From JAUIAI01 sp041396685 (GTDB lineage: Bacteria > Pseudomonadota > Gammaproteobacteria > Burkholderiales > Burkholderiaceae_E), in assembly GCA_041396685.1 (NCBI GenBank), contig JAWKYD010000020.1, positions 1 through 64,000 on the forward strand: 64,000 bases of DNA. Reading direction: 5' to 3'. The notes below the pieces were generated by a model. The model was not told the origin of the DNA, ran no database searches, and worked only from the letters and a program-made list of their open reading frames with translations. Within the stretch, counting starts at the first letter, position 1. Each line of letters opens with the position of its first letter. A program made the position numbers and the translations under genes. Below are positions 56,259-64,000 of the stretch, in pieces.

Positions 56259-57017
56259 ATGAGACCCATTGCCATCGGCGCAGAGGCCTCGCGCACGGGC
56301 GATTTACGCGCGCGCTTGCAGGCCAGCTGCGCCACCTGCAATCTGCGCGAGCTTTGCGTGCCCGGCGGCATCTCGAGCTCCGAGCTCGAGATGCTCGACC
56401 CGCTGGTGGCGACGCGCCGCCGGGTGCGACGCGGCGAAGCCCTGTTCCGGGTCGGTGACGTATTCGATTCGCTCTATGCTGTGCGCAGCGGCTTTTTCAA
56501 GACACGCCTGACCAGCGAGGACGGCCGTGACCAGGTCACGGGCTTCCAGATGCCCGGCGAGCTGCTCGGCCTGGACGGCGTCGCCACCGAGGCGCATTCG
56601 GTTGACGCGGTCGCGTTACAGGACAGCGAGGTCTGCGTGCTGCAGTTTGCCGACCTCGAGCGTATCGCGCGCGAATTCTCGCCCTTGCAGCACCAACTGC
56701 ACCGCGTCATGAGCCGCGAAATCGTGCGCGAACACGGCGTCATGGTGCTGCTTGGTTCGATGCGTGCCGAGGAGCGTGTGGCAGCCTTCCTGCTCAACCT
56801 GTCGCGGCGCTTCGAGACACTCGGCTACTCGCCCGTGGAATTCAATCTGCGCATGACCCGCGAGGAGATCGGCAGCTATTTGGGCCTGAAGCTCGAAACC
56901 GTGTCGCGTACGCTGTCGCGCTTTCAGGCCGACGGCCTGATCGAGGTCTCGAACAAGCGCGTGCGTCTGGTCGACCTGCCGGCGCTGCGGGCCCTGCTGA
57001 GCCCGGCGCCCTGCTGA
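56259..57017 (+). CDS. fnr: FNR/ANR oxygen-sensing transcriptional regulator
   Basis: A 252-residue CRP-family protein with all four FNR cluster ligands: three N-terminal Cys in CATCNLRELC (residues 24-33) and a fourth in DSEVCVLQF. The cyclic-nucleotide-like domain spans about 45-160. The helix-turn-helix is MTREEIGSYLGLKLETVSRTLSRFQADGLI, and the E-x2-SR pattern of its recognition helix reads TTGAT half-sites. It senses oxygen through a [4Fe-4S] cluster and should activate ccoN and hemN here. The start is uncertain: ATG 56229 is an alternative and the frame is open from 56160. Confidence 0.93.
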   Translation: MRPIAIGAEASRTGDLRARLQASCATCNLRELCVPGGISSSELEMLDPLVATRRRVRRGEALFRVGDVFDSLYAVRSGFFKTRLTSEDGRDQVTGFQMPGELLGLDGVATEAHSVDAVALQDSEVCVLQFADLERIAREFSPLQHQLHRVMSREIVREHGVMVLLGSMRAEERVAAFLLNLSRRFETLGYSPVEFNLRMTREEIGSYLGLKLETVSRTLSRFQADGLIEVSNKRVRLVDLPALRALLSPAPC

Positions 57018-57025
57018 ATCGCACG

Positions 57026-58087
57026 GTGACCGCACGCTCGATACGCGCCGAGGGCGATGTCGTGGTCACGCTGGACCAGACCCGGCTGCCGTTCGAGCAG
57101 GTCTGGCTGACGCTGGCCGACGTCGACGCCTGCGAGCGGGCGATCCGCACCATGCAGGTGCGGGGTGCGCCGCTGATCGGCGCGGTCGGCGGCTACGGGC
57201 TGGCGTTCGCGCTGCGGGCCGATGCCGGTGACGGCAATCTTCACGATGCGCTGCAGCGTCTGCTCGCCGCTCGTCCGACGGCGGTCAATCTGCGTTGGGC
57301 CCTGGAGCGCGTGGCCGCGGTGGTCACACCATTGCCCGTCGCCGAGCGCGCCACCGCCGCCTGGGCCGAGGCCGGCAGCATCTGCGACGAAGACGTGCAG
57401 TGCAACCGTGCCATCGGTGAGCACCTGATCCGCGTCCTGCCCAGGCCCGCCGAGGCGGGTCGTGCGCTGCAGATCCTCACGCATTGCAATGCCGGACGCC
57501 TGGCCACGGTGGGTTACGGCACCGCCCTGGCGCCCATCTACCTGCTGCACGAACGCGGCGTGCCGATTCATGTCTGGGTCGACGAGACCCGGCCGCGCAA
57601 TCAGGGCGCCAGCCTGACGGCCTTCGAACTCGCCGAGCGCGGCATCGCGCACACGGTGATCGCCGACAACGCCGGTGGCCTGCTGATGATGCGCGGCGAG
57701 GTCGACGCCGTGATCGTCGGCTGCGATCGGGTCACCCGCAACGGCGACGTGGTCAACAAGATCGGCACCTATCTGAAGGCACTCGCCGCCAGTGCCCACG
57801 GCGTGCCGTTCTATGTCGCCTGCCCGAGCAGTACGGTCGACATGCGCCTGGCCGACGGCCTGCAGGTGCCGATTGAAAACCGTGCCGGCGATGAACTCAC
57901 CCATGTCACCGGCGTGGACGAGCGCGGTCAGGTGCACTCTGTGAACATCATGCCGACGGCCGGGCGGGTGGCCAACCCCGCCTTCGACATCACGCCGGCC
58001 GCGCTGGTCACCGCGCTGGTCACAGAGCACGGGGTGTGCGATCCGTCGGTGTCCGGCCTCGAGGCATTGGCCAAGCGACGGCAGTAG
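57026..58087 (+). CDS. mtnA: S-methyl-5-thioribose-1-phosphate isomerase
   Basis: A 353-residue enzyme that converts 5-methylthioribose-1-phosphate to the ribulose form. It has QVRGAPLIGAVGGYGLA near residue 45, the catalytic Cys in LTHCNAGRLATVGYGTALAP near residue 155, DETRPRNQGASLTAFEL and the catalytic Asp in VGCDRVTRNGDVVNKIGTY near residue 235. The start is GTG 57026, nine bases after the fnr stop. The next gene is a class II aldolase rather than the rest of the Mtn pathway. Confidence 0.95.
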   Translation: MTARSIRAEGDVVVTLDQTRLPFEQVWLTLADVDACERAIRTMQVRGAPLIGAVGGYGLAFALRADAGDGNLHDALQRLLAARPTAVNLRWALERVAAVVTPLPVAERATAAWAEAGSICDEDVQCNRAIGEHLIRVLPRPAEAGRALQILTHCNAGRLATVGYGTALAPIYLLHERGVPIHVWVDETRPRNQGASLTAFELAERGIAHTVIADNAGGLLMMRGEVDAVIVGCDRVTRNGDVVNKIGTYLKALAASAHGVPFYVACPSSTVDMRLADGLQVPIENRAGDELTHVTGVDERGQVHSVNIMPTAGRVANPAFDITPAALVTALVTEHGVCDPSVSGLEALAKRRQ

Positions 58088-58190
58088 CGCTAGCGCGTCC
58101 GATCGAGATCGCCGCCGGCGCTTCGGCCCGGCCAGCGCAGCCTGCGCCGTACTTGAACCCGCGAGACGCCGGGGTCGGTTCTGTGGGAGC

Positions 58191-58940
58191 ATGCAGCCCA
58201 TGAACCCGCCACCGGCATTTTCCGAGCAGCAAGCCCGCGAGCAGATCGTCGCGGTCTGCCAGCGCCTGGACGGGCTGGATCTGAACAGCGGGCGGGCCGG
58301 CAACATGAGCCTGGCCTGGTCGCGAGGCGCTCGCGACGGCATGCTGATCACGCCGTCGGCGATGTCCTACGAGCACATGAGCGCCGACGACGTCGTCTGG
58401 ATGCCGCTGGCGCCCCTGCCCGGCGAGGCCGATGCGGCCGACGACGCCACGCACCCGGTGGAGCAATTCGGCGAGCACCCGGCATCGTCCGAGTGGCGCA
58501 TGCATCGCGCGCTGCTGTCGCACGCCCGGGCGCCCGACGGCGCCTGCGTGCTGCATCTGCATTCGCCCTATGCCAGCACGCTCGCCTGCCTGCCCCGCGT
58601 GCAACACGAGGGCATCCCGGCGTTTCACTACATGGTCGCCGCGGCAGGTGGCGACGACATTCGCTGTGCGCCTTACGAGACCTTCGGCACCCAGGCGCTG
58701 AGCGATGCCCTGCTGCCGGCCATTCAGGACCGCCACGCCTGTCTGCTGGCCCACCACGGCATGATCGTGCGCGGCGCGTCGCCGGCTCATGCGCTCGAGC
58801 GCGCGCGCGAACTGGAATGGCTGGCGCGCGTGTACTGGCAGGCATTGCAGGTGGGCGAACCGGCCGTGCTCGACACCGCACGGATGCGGGCCGTGCACGC
58901 GCGCTTCGCGGCGAGCGCCTATCGCGCCCCCGAGGGCTGA
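58191..58940 (+). CDS. Class II aldolase/adducin family protein, likely methylthioribulose-1-phosphate aldolase
   Basis: A 249-residue zinc aldolase. GRAGNMSLAW and MLITPSAMSYEHM hold the phosphate-binding loops. Metal ligands are the HxH pair in CVLHLHSPYAS and the His of CLLAHHGMIV. Its relatives include L-fuculose-phosphate aldolase and MtnB. Next to mtnA, the aldolase of the DHAP shunt (cleaving methylthioribulose-1-phosphate to DHAP and 2-methylthioacetaldehyde) is the best guess. MtnB dehydratase is the main alternative. GGGAG lies just before ATG 58191; ATG 58200 is also possible. Confidence 0.8.
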   Translation: MQPMNPPPAFSEQQAREQIVAVCQRLDGLDLNSGRAGNMSLAWSRGARDGMLITPSAMSYEHMSADDVVWMPLAPLPGEADAADDATHPVEQFGEHPASSEWRMHRALLSHARAPDGACVLHLHSPYASTLACLPRVQHEGIPAFHYMVAAAGGDDIRCAPYETFGTQALSDALLPAIQDRHACLLAHHGMIVRGASPAHALERARELEWLARVYWQALQVGEPAVLDTARMRAVHARFAASAYRAPEG

Positions 58941-59043
58941 ACATCCGAACCGCGCAGGCGAACGGCGCCGTCTCCCCGACAGGCTCCTGAAGCAGTCTCT
59001 GTCTCGGCCGCGACGCCCGAGCCGCGCACCTCAACTGCTCCCG

Positions 59044-61899
59044 TCACTGCCCGAGCAACCGCCGCAGATACCGTCCTGTGTGACTGTCGGGATTCGCGGC
59101 CACGGCCTCGGGCGTGCCGGTGGCCACCACCCGGCCACCACCGGCACCGCCTTCCGGGCCCAGATCGATGATCCAGTCGGCGGTCTTGATCACGTCGAGG
59201 TTGTGTTCGATGACGACCAGGGTGTTACCGCCGTCGCGCAGCTTGCGCAAGACCTCCAGCAGCATCGCGATGTCGTGGAAATGCAGGCCGGTGGTGGGTT
59301 CGTCGAGCACATAGAGCGTGCGCCCGGTATCGCGCTTGGAGAGCTCCTGCGACAGCTTGACCCGCTGCGCCTCGCCGCCCGAGAGCGTGACCGCGCTCTG
59401 GCCGAGCCGAACGTAGCCCAGGCCGACGTCGAGCAGGGTCTGCAACCGGCGGTGGATGACCGGATGGGCAACGAAGAACTCGTGCGCCTGCGCGACCGTC
59501 ATCTCGAGCACGTCGGCGATCGTGCGGCCGCGGTAACGCACCTCGAGCGTCTCGCGGTTGTAGCGCTGCCCGCCACACTGATCGCAGGTGACGTAGATGT
59601 CGGGCAGGAAGTGCATCTCGACGCGGATCACGCCGTCGCCCTGGCAGGTCTCGCAACGCCCGCCGCGCACGTTGAACGAAAAGCGCCCCGGTCCGTAACC
59701 ACGTTCGCGCGCGGTCGGCGTCTCGGCGAACAGCTCGCGGATCGGCGTGAACAAGCCGGTGTAGGTGGCCGGATTCGAGCGCGGCGTGCGGCCGATCGGG
59801 CTCTGATCGACGCTGATGATCTTGTCGAAGTACGCCAGGCCGTCGATACCGTCGTGCTCGGCCGGCTCGGCCTGCGCCCGCATCAGGTGGTGTGCCATGG
59901 CGCGCGTCAGCGTCTCGTTGACCAGCGTCGACTTGCCCGAACCCGACACGCCGGTGACACAGATCATCAGCCCGACCGGAAACGCGACATCGATATCGGC
60001 CAGGTTGTTGCCGCGCGCGCCACGCACGACCAACTCCCCCGCCCCAGGCGCGACGCGCGTCGGCGGCACCGCGATACTGCGCCGCCCGCTCAGATAGGCG
60101 CCGGTCAGCGAATCGGCGTCGGCGGCGATCTGCGCGGGGGTTCCCTGCGCGATCACGCGCCCGCCGTGCTCGCCGGCGCCCGGGCCCATGTCGATCACGT
60201 GATCGGCGGCACGGATCGCATCCTCGTCGTGCTCGACGACCAGTACGCTGTTGCCCAGGTCGCGCAGCCGGATAAGTGTGGCGATCAGCCGGTCGTTGTC
60301 GCGCTGGTGCAACCCGATCGAGGGCTCGTCGAGCACATACATGACGCCCGACAGGCTGGCGCCGATCTGCGAGGCGAGCCGGATGCGTTGCGCCTCGCCG
60401 CCGGAAAGCGAGTCGGCGGCACGCGCCAAGGTCAGATACTCGAGCCCGACGTCACAGAGAAACCGCAGCCGCGACACGATCTCGCGCCCGATGCGCTCAC
60501 CGACCTCGGCGCGTGCGCCCGGCAGGCGCAAGGCCGCGAACCAGTCGCAGGCGGCCGACAAGGTCATCGCGCCGACCGTGGCGATGTCGAGATCCCGACC
60601 CGGCAGACCAACGCGCACGTGGCGGGCGTCCTCGCGCAGCCGGCTGCCGCCGCAGACCGCGCACGGGCGCACGCTCATGAATTCGGCCAGGGTGTCGCGT
60701 ACCTGACTGGAATCGGTCTCACGGTAACGCCGCTCGAAGTTCGGGATCACGCCCTCGAACGGATGCCGACGAAGGCTGGCCCGGCCCTTGCCATCGACGT
60801 GGGTGAACGCGATCTGCTCGTCGCCCGATCCGTACAGAATGCGCTGGCGGATCGGCTCGGGCAAATCGGTCCAGGGTGACTCGATGTCGAAGCCGTAATG
60901 CTCGGACAGGCTCGAGAGCATCTGGTGATAGAACGAGTTACGCCGGTCCCAACCCTTGATAGCGCCTGCGGCCAGGCTCAGGTGCGGGAACTCCACGACG
61001 CGCGCCGGATCGAACACCCGTTCGCTGCCGAGCCCGTCGCAGGCCGGGCAGGCGCCGGCCGGATTGTTGAACGAGAACAGACGCGGCTCGAGTGCGACCA
61101 GCGCATGGCCGCAGACCGGGCACGCGTAGCGGTTCGAGAACGGCGTCGCCTCGCCGCTGTCATGATCGAGCACGATCGCACGCCCCTGACCGAGTTCGAG
61201 CGCCGTCTCGAAGGACTCGGCCAGGCGCTGGCGGATGTCGGCGCCGCTGCGCAGACGGTCGACCACGACCTCGATCGTGTGCTTGTGGTTTGGCGACAGG
61301 CCCGGATCCTCGCTGCCCAGCACCACCAGCCGCGCCGGCGCGCCGGCGGCCTCGGCACGCACCCGTACCCGCACGAAGCCACGCGCCTGCAGGTCTTCGA
61401 GCAAGGTACGGTGATCGCCCTTGCGCGCCTCGAGGACCGGTGCCAGGATGAGCAGCCGACGTCCTTCGGGCAGGGCGAGCACCGTGTCCACCATCTGCGA
61501 CACCGATTGCGCGTTCAGCGCGTGCTCGGGGTGATGCGGGCAGTACGGCGTGCCGGCGCGCGCATAGAGCAGGCGCAGGTGATCGTGGATCTCGGTCACC
61601 GTGCCGACGGTGGAGCGCGGATTGTGGCTGGCCGCCTTCTGCTCGATGGCGATCGCCGGCGACAAGCCCTCGATCAGATCGACGTCGGGTTTGTCCATCA
61701 ATTGCAGGAACTGGCGGGCATAGGCCGACAGCGACGCCACGTAGCGGCGCTGGCCTTCGGCGTACAAGGTGTCGAACGCCAGCGACGACTTGCCCGAACC
61801 CGAAATGCCGGTGATCACGACCAGCCGCTGACGCGGAACATCGAGATCGCAATTCTTCAGATTGTGGGTACGCGCACCGCGAATGCGGATCAGATCCAT
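59044..61899 (-). CDS. uvrA: Excinuclease ABC subunit A
   Basis: A 951-residue DNA-damage recognition ATPase of nucleotide excision repair. The first Walker A is ITGISGSGKSSLAFDTLYAEG, the second CVTGVSGSGKSTLVNETL. Signatures are LSGGEAQRIRLASQIG and LSGGEAQRVKLSQEL. Zinc modules are in CPVCGHALVALEPRLFSFN with CPACDGLG, and CETCQGDG with CDQCGG. ATG 61899 (MDLIRIRGARTHNL) matches the normal N-terminus; 36 upstream codons in frame are not used. It diverges from ssb, the classic arrangement. Confidence 0.97.
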   Translation of the reverse strand: MDLIRIRGARTHNLKNCDLDVPRQRLVVITGISGSGKSSLAFDTLYAEGQRRYVASLSAYARQFLQLMDKPDVDLIEGLSPAIAIEQKAASHNPRSTVGTVTEIHDHLRLLYARAGTPYCPHHPEHALNAQSVSQMVDTVLALPEGRRLLILAPVLEARKGDHRTLLEDLQARGFVRVRVRAEAAGAPARLVVLGSEDPGLSPNHKHTIEVVVDRLRSGADIRQRLAESFETALELGQGRAIVLDHDSGEATPFSNRYACPVCGHALVALEPRLFSFNNPAGACPACDGLGSERVFDPARVVEFPHLSLAAGAIKGWDRRNSFYHQMLSSLSEHYGFDIESPWTDLPEPIRQRILYGSGDEQIAFTHVDGKGRASLRRHPFEGVIPNFERRYRETDSSQVRDTLAEFMSVRPCAVCGGSRLREDARHVRVGLPGRDLDIATVGAMTLSAACDWFAALRLPGARAEVGERIGREIVSRLRFLCDVGLEYLTLARAADSLSGGEAQRIRLASQIGASLSGVMYVLDEPSIGLHQRDNDRLIATLIRLRDLGNSVLVVEHDEDAIRAADHVIDMGPGAGEHGGRVIAQGTPAQIAADADSLTGAYLSGRRSIAVPPTRVAPGAGELVVRGARGNNLADIDVAFPVGLMICVTGVSGSGKSTLVNETLTRAMAHHLMRAQAEPAEHDGIDGLAYFDKIISVDQSPIGRTPRSNPATYTGLFTPIRELFAETPTARERGYGPGRFSFNVRGGRCETCQGDGVIRVEMHFLPDIYVTCDQCGGQRYNRETLEVRYRGRTIADVLEMTVAQAHEFFVAHPVIHRRLQTLLDVGLGYVRLGQSAVTLSGGEAQRVKLSQELSKRDTGRTLYVLDEPTTGLHFHDIAMLLEVLRKLRDGGNTLVVIEHNLDVIKTADWIIDLGPEGGAGGGRVVATGTPEAVAANPDSHTGRYLRRLLGQ

Positions 61900-62243
61900 G
61901 CCGCAGCGATCAGGGGTGACGGAAGGCCTGGCCGGGAGGGTCGGCGCGGGGCCGAAGCGACCGAATCGACTACTATACCGTGATGCCCCGATCGGTGGTC
62001 CGAACACGGTTCGCGCAAGCGCCTGCCGGCCGGCGGCCGGGCTGCGGGCTCACCCGATGAGCCATCCAACCGCCCTCGAGCCTAGTGCTTCGGCATCCCG
62101 TCGGAGGCCGGCTACGGCAGCGGGCCACGATAGATTTGCGATGACGGCGGGCCGCGCCGGTCCGGGACCGATGCCACCCCCAACGGCGGCCGCGAGCACA
62201 GGCGACACCACCGTCTGCGCCCGCCAGACAAGGAGAACGAACG
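61900..62243. other. Divergent uvrA/ssb intergenic region
   Basis: These 344 bases hold the promoters of uvrA and ssb. A TATAGT sequence on the minus strand (61977-61972) could be the uvrA -10, but its -35 is weak. I could not find a CTG-N10-CAG LexA box. The remainder looks non-coding. Confidence 0.45.
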
Positions 62244-62711
62244 ATGGCTTCCATTAACAAAGTCATCCTGGTCGGCAATCTCGGCCGGGACCCCGAAACC
62301 CGCTACTCGCCCAACGGCGCAGCGATCTGCAACGTCACGATCGCCACCTCCCGCCAATGGAAAGACAAGACCACGAACGAGCGCCGCGAGGAAACCGAGT
62401 GGCACCGGGTGGTCTTCTACAACCGTCTGGCCGAGATCGCCGGCGAATACCTGCGCAAGGGTCGCTCGGTCTACGTCGAGGGCCGGCTGCAGACCCGTAA
62501 ATGGCAGGACAAAGACGGCCAGGACCGCTGGACCACCGAGATCATCGCCGACCAGATGCAGATGCTCGGCGGCCGTGACGACGCGGAAGGCGGCGGCGGT
62601 GGCGGTGGCGGCATGCGCGGGCGCCCGTCGTCCGGTGGTGGCGGTGGCGGTGGTGGCGAATCGCGGCCGGCGCCGAACTTCGACGACATGGACGACGACA
62701 TCCCCTTCTGA
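62244..62711 (+). CDS. ssb: Single-stranded DNA-binding protein
   Basis: A 155-residue SSB. The OB-fold (residues 1-108) begins MASINKVILVGNLGRDPETRY and has TEWHRVVFYNRLAEIAGEYLRKGRSVYVEGRLQTRKW-type sequence. A glycine-rich linker with two Gly runs follows. The acidic tail DDMDDDIPF recruits repair and replication partners. It coats single-stranded DNA as a tetramer. Confidence 0.97.
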   Translation: MASINKVILVGNLGRDPETRYSPNGAAICNVTIATSRQWKDKTTNERREETEWHRVVFYNRLAEIAGEYLRKGRSVYVEGRLQTRKWQDKDGQDRWTTEIIADQMQMLGGRDDAEGGGGGGGGMRGRPSSGGGGGGGGESRPAPNFDDMDDDIPF

Positions 62712-62878
62712 GCATCGCGCCAGCCAATGGCGGCCCGGGCGCTGGCAGCGCATCAGCGCGGTCGAGCGCGGCCCGTGGTCATGCAGGTCACGCAAGCCGA
62801 ACGCGGCGGTCGGCTCGAGGCATCACGGCGAACCAGCCTGGGCCGACGAGCCGTCGGCGCCTGCCCTCCGCGTCGAGC

Positions 62879-63712
62879 TCAGCGCCCGCCGCCAACGTCG
62901 AGCAGGGCACCGGTCACGTAAGAAGCCTCGCCCGACAACAACCAGACGATCGCATTGGCCACCTCTTCGGCGGTGCCACCACGCGCGAGCGGCACCTGGT
63001 GGGCCAGCTCACCCACCCGGCCGGGGCGGCCGCCGCTGGCGTGGATGTCGGTGTGGATCAGCCCTGGCCGCACCGCATTGACACGAATGCCTTCGCCGGC
63101 CAGTTCCTTGGCCAGGCCCAGCGTCATGGAGTCCATCGCCCCTTTGCTCGCCGCATAGTCGACATACTCGCCAGGCGAGCCCATTCGCGAGGCGGCCGAC
63201 GAGACATTGACGATCGCGCCGCCAGCCCCGCCGCGCGAACGCGCCATGCGCCGCGCCGCCTCGCGCGCGACGATGAACGCGCCGAACACATTGGTCTGGA
63301 AGATGCGCTGCATGCGTTCGGCCGTGTAGTCCAAAAACGGCTGCGACCGATCGAGCACGCCGGCATTGTTGACCAGCGCATCGAGGCGGCCGACTTCGGC
63401 ATCGAGCGTGGCGAACAACGCCAGTACCGAGGCCTCGTCGGCGACGTCGGCCGGCACACAGACCGCATGTGCGCCCTGCTCCCGAGCGCGCTCGGCAACC
63501 GCCTCGGCGGCGCCGGCATCGCTGCGATACGCCAGCACCAGGTCGTAGCCGCGCTGCGCGGCCAACACGGCGGTCGCGGCACCGATGCCACGACCGCCGC
63601 CCGTGATCAGCGCGACCGGCCGCTGGCCAAGAGCCGCCTTGCCCCGGCCCTGTGGCGGCGCCGTCTCGGTCGCACTGTCATGGGTCGTCAGATCGTCGCT
63701 GCTGGCCGCCAT
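62879..63712 (-). CDS. SDR-family oxidoreductase
   Basis: A 277-residue classical short-chain dehydrogenase. The NAD(P) site is ALITGGGRGIGAATAVLAAQRG, then LVNNAGVL, catalytic Ser in VNVSSAASRMG and the Tyr-Lys pair in YVDYAASKGAM. RVNAVRPGLIHTDI follows the active site. A hydrophilic N-terminal extension of about 30 residues precedes the fold, so the true start may be later. Substrate is unknown (3-oxoacyl or sugar type). It starts two bases after the hslR stop and converges on ssb. Confidence 0.9.
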   Translation of the reverse strand: MAASSDDLTTHDSATETAPPQGRGKAALGQRPVALITGGGRGIGAATAVLAAQRGYDLVLAYRSDAGAAEAVAERAREQGAHAVCVPADVADEASVLALFATLDAEVGRLDALVNNAGVLDRSQPFLDYTAERMQRIFQTNVFGAFIVAREAARRMARSRGGAGGAIVNVSSAASRMGSPGEYVDYAASKGAMDSMTLGLAKELAGEGIRVNAVRPGLIHTDIHASGGRPGRVGELAHQVPLARGGTAEEVANAIVWLLSGEASYVTGALLDVGGGR

Positions 63713-63714
63713 GG

Positions 63715-64000
63715 TCAGGAATCCTGTTCTCGTTGCAGTTGTTCGATCAGGCGACGGTCGCGTTTGGTCGGCCGCCCGGCCGCGATGACCGCCGCCGGAT
63801 CGAGGAATACCCGTCGATCGCGACGGGCGGCCTCACGCCGTTCGACCGATTCGACGGTCTCTTCGTACAGCTGCTGGGCAATGGGTGCCGGGCCCCGCTG
63901 CTCGCTCAGGCCCAGTACCTTGATCTCTCGTTCGATGTCGCCGGTGCGCACCTTGAGAAGCTCACCACCCTGCAGGTTGCGGGCGCGTTTGACGCGCTCG
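63715..64000 (-). CDS. hslR: Heat-shock protein 15 (S4-domain RNA-binding), 5' part missing
   Basis: The frame runs into the window from the right edge, so the N-terminal S4 core is largely absent. The visible part reads RVKRARNLQGGELLKVRTGDIEREIKVLGLSEQRGPA, then AQQLYEETVESVERREAARR and a C-terminal AGRPTKRDRRLIEQLQRE. These are the end of the S4 domain and the basic tail of Hsp15, which binds free 50S subunits carrying a nascent chain. A GTG at 63951 lies inside this frame and is not the real start. Confidence 0.88.
   Translation of the reverse strand, partial: ERVKRARNLQGGELLKVRTGDIEREIKVLGLSEQRGPAPIAQQLYEETVESVERREAARRDRRVFLDPAAVIAAGRPTKRDRRLIEQLQREQDS

Overview
The window is GC-rich DNA, densely packed with bacterial genes in short operons that often overlap by 1-4 bases. 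It looks chromosomal and betaproteobacterial (Burkholderiales-like). Support comes from the fmdB-DUF502-aspS-nudB-endonuclease-clsB block, the ccoNOQP/ccoGH/ccoIS/hemN/fnr respiratory block and the divergent uvrA/ssb pair. I saw no phage genes, transposases, CRISPR arrays, rRNA or tRNA.

Layout. 1-2.8 kb: end of a glycan-assembly operon (partial acyltransferase-like protein, two GT4 glycosyltransferases), divergent from a membrane sulfatase-superfamily enzyme (3.3-5.0 kb). 5-10.5 kb: denD-like dehydrogenase, DUF3025, pyrC, a tartrate/D-malate dehydrogenase and a haloacetate-dehalogenase-like hydrolase. 10.7-17.5 kb: copA, an ATM1-type ABC exporter, a diguanylate cyclase and a nitronate monooxygenase, followed by a 64-bp octamer repeat. 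17.7-24.4 kb: a TetR-controlled beta-oxidation operon with a clear promoter and palindromic operator. 24.5-29.4 kb: HpcH/HpaI aldolase, GGDEF-EAL protein, small exported protein, DUF429 and a putative beta-barrel protein.

29.4-34.8 kb holds the most unusual material. An OmpR-type response regulator and its kinase, a lipoprotein made of two copies of one domain, and an iron-containing alcohol dehydrogenase each lie behind a PmrA-like direct repeat (nTTnAG-N5-nTTnAG). The first and last units also share a superimposable promoter and about 95 nt of leader. That leader contains a hairpin whose arms differ by compensatory changes. It looks like a duplicated structured leader RNA that I cannot assign to a known family.

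34.8-43 kb: DMT transporter, clsB, endonuclease, nudB, aspS, DUF502, fmdB and a CoA-transferase. 43-57 kb: the cbb3 oxidase and its assembly genes, hemN and fnr, with FNR boxes before ccoN and hemN. The middle of ccoN is scrambled by many small indels although every neighbour is intact. 57-64 kb: mtnA with a class II aldolase (probably a methylthioadenosine DHAP shunt), uvrA, ssb, an SDR and a partial hslR.

Functionally the window joins microaerobic respiration under FNR, copper handling for the oxidase (CcoI, CopA), fatty-acid oxidation under TetR, and an envelope-related two-component regulon.
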